Positions 61,291 through 64,000 of a DNA stretch of 64,000 bases are shown here, in pieces. Position 1 is the first letter of the stretch; each line of letters starts with the position of its first letter. This stretch comes from Labia minor. Lineage: Eukaryota > Arthropoda > Insecta > Dermaptera > Spongiphoridae. The notes beneath the pieces are model-generated. The model saw only the letters and a program-made list of their open reading frames with translations, was not told where the DNA came from and ran no database searches. The position numbers and the translations under genes are program-made. The stretch lies in NCBI GenBank assembly GCA_963082975.1, contig OY720345.1, forward strand, positions 7,280,491 through 7,344,490, read 5' to 3'.

Positions 61291-63650
61291 AGCAATTTAG
61301 CAAATATTTAAGTGAAAAATGTCGTTTTTTCAATGAATTCCACGAAAATAATTAAGATATCAGAGAAATTTTAATTTATTTGTCTTTAGAATCAAAAATA
61401 AATGTAAATCATATATAATTCATAAATTTATCATTTGTATTTAAAAAAGTAGTAATTTAGCTAATATTTTAGTGAAAAATGTCGTTTTTTCAATGAAATC
61501 CACGAAAATAATTGATATTTAGATGAAATTTTAATTTCTACTTTTTTAGAATCCTAAATAAATGTAAATCATATATAATTCAGTAATTTATCATTTGTAT
61601 TTAAAAAAGTAGCAATTTAGCTAATATTTTAGTGAAAAATGTCGTTTTTTCAATGAAATCCACGAATATAATTGAGATTTCGATGAAATTTTAATTTCTA
61701 CGTTCTTAGAATCAAAAATAAATCTAAATAATATATAATTCATAAATTTAGCATTTGTATTTAAAAAAGTAGTAATTTAGCTAATATTTTAGTGAAAAAT
61801 ATCGTTTTTTCGATGAAATCCAGGAAAATAATTGCGACTTCGATGAAATTTTAATTAATACGTTTTTAGAATCAAAAATAAATGTAAATCATATATAATC
61901 ATAAATTTATCATTTGTATTTAAAAAAGTAGCAATTTAGCTAATATTTAAGTGAAAAATGTCGTTTATTCAATGAAATCCACGAAAATTATTAAGATATC
62001 CGAGAAATTTTAATTTATTTGTCTTTAGAATCAAAAATAAATGTAAATCATATATAATTCAAAAATTTATCATTTGTATTTAAAAAAGTAGCAATTTAGC
62101 TATTATTTTATTGAAAAATGTTGTTTTTTCTATGAAATCCACGAAAATAATTGAGATTTCGATCAAATTTTAATTTCTACGTTTTTAGAATCCTAAATAA
62201 ATGTAACTCATATATAATTCAAAAATTTATCATTTGTATTTAAAAAAGTAGCAATTTAGCTATTATTTTATTGAAAAATGTTGTTTTTTCTATGAAATCC
62301 ACGAAAATAATTGAGATTTCGATCAAATTTTAATTTCTACGTTTTTAGAATCCTAAATAAATGTAACTCATACATAATTCATAAATTTATATTTTCTATT
62401 TAAAAAAGTAGCAATTTAGCTAATATTTTAGTGAAAAATGTCGTTTTTTCTAATAAATCCACGAAAATAATTAAGATATCAGAGAAATTTTAATTTATTT
62501 GTCTTTAGACTCAAAAATAAATGTAAATCATATATAATTCAAAAATTTATCATTTGTATTTAAAAAAGTAGCAATTTAGCTATTATTTTATTGAAAAATG
62601 TTGTTTTTTCTATGAAATCCACGAAAATAATTGAGATTTCTATCAAATTTTAATTTCTACGTTTTTAGAATCCTAAATAAATGTAAATCATATATAATTC
62701 TTAAATTTATATTTTCTATTTAAAAAAGTAGCTATTTAGCAAATATTTAAGTGAAAAATGTCGTTTTTTCAATGAAATCCACGAAAATAATTGAGATTTC
62801 AATCAAATTTTAATTTCTACGTTTTTAGAATCCTAAATAAATGTAAATCATATATAATTCATAAATTTATCATTTGTATTTAAAAAAGTAGTAATTTAGC
62901 TAATATTTTAGTGAAAAATGTCGTTTTTTCTATGAAATCCACGAAAATAATTAAGATATCAGAGAAATTTTAATTTATTTGTCTTTAGACTCAAAAATAA
63001 ATGTAAATCATATATAATTCAAAAATTTATCATTTGTATTTAAAAAAGTAGCAAGTTAGCTAATATTTTATTGAAAAATGTCGTTTTTTCTATGAAATCC
63101 ACGAAAATAATGGGGATTTCGATCAAATTTTAATTTCTACGTTTTTAGAATCCTAAATAAATGTAACTCATACATAATTCATAAATTTATATTTTCTATT
63201 TAAAAAAGTAGCAATTTAGCTAATATTTTAGTGAAAAATGTCGTTTTTTCTTTTAAATCCACGAAAATAATTAAGATATCAGAGAAATTTTAATTTATTT
63301 GTCTTTAGACTCAAAAATAAATGTAAATCATATATAATTCAAAAATTTATCATTTGTATTTAAAAAAGTAGCAAGTTAGCTAATATTTTATTGAAAAATG
63401 TCGTTTTTTCTATGAAATCCACGAAAATAATGGGGATTTCGATCAAATTTTAATTTCTACGTTTTTAGAATCCTAAATAAATGTAACTCATACATAATTC
63501 ATAAATTTATATTTTCTATTTAAAAAAGTAGCAATTTAGCTAATATTTTAGTGAAAAATGTCGTTTTTTCTATTAAATCCACGAAAATAATTAAGATATC
63601 AGAGAAATTTTAATTTATTTGTCTTTGGACTCAAAAATAAATGTAAATCA
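56280..63650. repeat. Higher-order repeat of 20 to 21 monomers with paired taatggggat marks
   Basis: The rare taatggggat variant occurs in pairs 320 bp apart: 56551 and 56871, 59749 and 60069, 63108 and 63428. Pair-to-pair spacing is 3,198 then 3,359 bp. The variants ctattaaatcc, cttttaaatcc and ctttggactc accompany the pairs. Confidence 0.85.
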
Positions 63651-64000
63651 TATATAATTCAAAAATTTATCATTTGTATTTAAAAAAGTAGCAATTTAGC
63701 TAATATTTTATTGAAAAATGTCGTTTTTTCTATGAAATCCACGAAAATAATTGAGATTTCGATCAAATTTTAATTTCTACGTTTTTAGAATCCTAAATAA
63801 ATGTAACTCATACATAATTCATAAATTTATATTTTCTATTTAAAAAAGTAGCAATTTAGCTAATATTTTAGTGAAAAATGTCGTTTTTCCAATGAAATCC
63901 ACGAAAATAATTAAGATATCAGAGAAATTTTAATTTATTTGTCTTTAGAATCAAAAATAAATGTAAATCATATATAATTCAAAAATTTATCATTTGTATT

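Larger units (their letters stand above)
42387..64000. repeat. 160-bp satellite array, right block, zone B (diverged monomer set)
   Basis: From here nearly all monomers use tcatttgtattt instead of tcatttgtactt. Many read attttattgaaaaatg, and the junction box is often aactcatatataattcaaaa or aactcatacataattc. Short forms lacking 3 bases (aatcaaaaaaaatgtaaatc) and 1-base losses (atatataatcataaa) recur. Phase therefore drifts more than in the left block. About 135 monomers, running off the window end. No gene was found. Confidence 0.96.

Noticed and set aside
1-64000. CRISPR array
   Set aside because: The 160-bp repeats are contiguous with no unique spacers and no cas genes. This is satellite DNA.

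Overview
The window is almost entirely one eukaryotic satellite DNA array, interrupted once by an LTR retrotransposon. There are no bacterial-type operons, and no host gene was found. The satellite monomer is 160 bp and about 82% A+T (29 G/C bases in the first monomer). About 48 monomers lie left of the retrotransposon and about 325 lie right of it, all in the same orientation and phase. This is what centromeric or pericentromeric heterochromatin looks like. The retrotransposon coding region resembles arthropod Ty3/gypsy elements, so an insect or other arthropod is my best guess. That is inference; no gene here fixes the species.

Layout: (1) 1-7679, satellite, exactly 160-bp periodic over 48 units. 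(2) 7680-11981, a 4,302-bp LTR retrotransposon read on the minus strand, flanked by a 4-bp TATA duplication. From its own 5' end it has a 571-bp LTR (11411-11981), a tRNA-Pro primer binding site (11390-11407), a short leader, one intact 913-codon ORF (11318-8577), a repeat-rich 3' untranslated stretch (8576-8233) and a 553-bp 3' LTR (8232-7680). (3) 11982-about 42386, satellite of the same monomer types as the left block, with several large internal duplications. (4) About 42387-64000, satellite of a distinguishable and more diverse monomer set, with nested higher-order repeats of about 8, 9, 17, 20, 21 and 25 monomers.

The most interesting object is the retrotransposon. Its single ORF encodes Gag, two CCHC zinc knuckles and a retropepsin-like protease. 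It then skips reverse transcriptase, RNase H and the integrase catalytic core, continues through a long acidic linker, and ends in a recognisable integrase C-terminal GPY/F module. It is therefore non-autonomous for reverse transcription and integration, yet it has an open ORF, near-identical LTRs (one substitution plus one 18-bp tandem duplication) and a clean target duplication. This points to very recent movement with enzymes supplied in trans. It landed in the alternating TATATA core of one of the best-conserved parts of the satellite monomer. Related higher-order copies of the left block elsewhere in the window lack it.

The satellite is also informative. Monomers are mosaics of a few alternative sequence blocks set between conserved boxes. 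Duplicated segments of 0.8 to about 4.5 kb can be traced by private variants, giving a readable history of unequal exchange.
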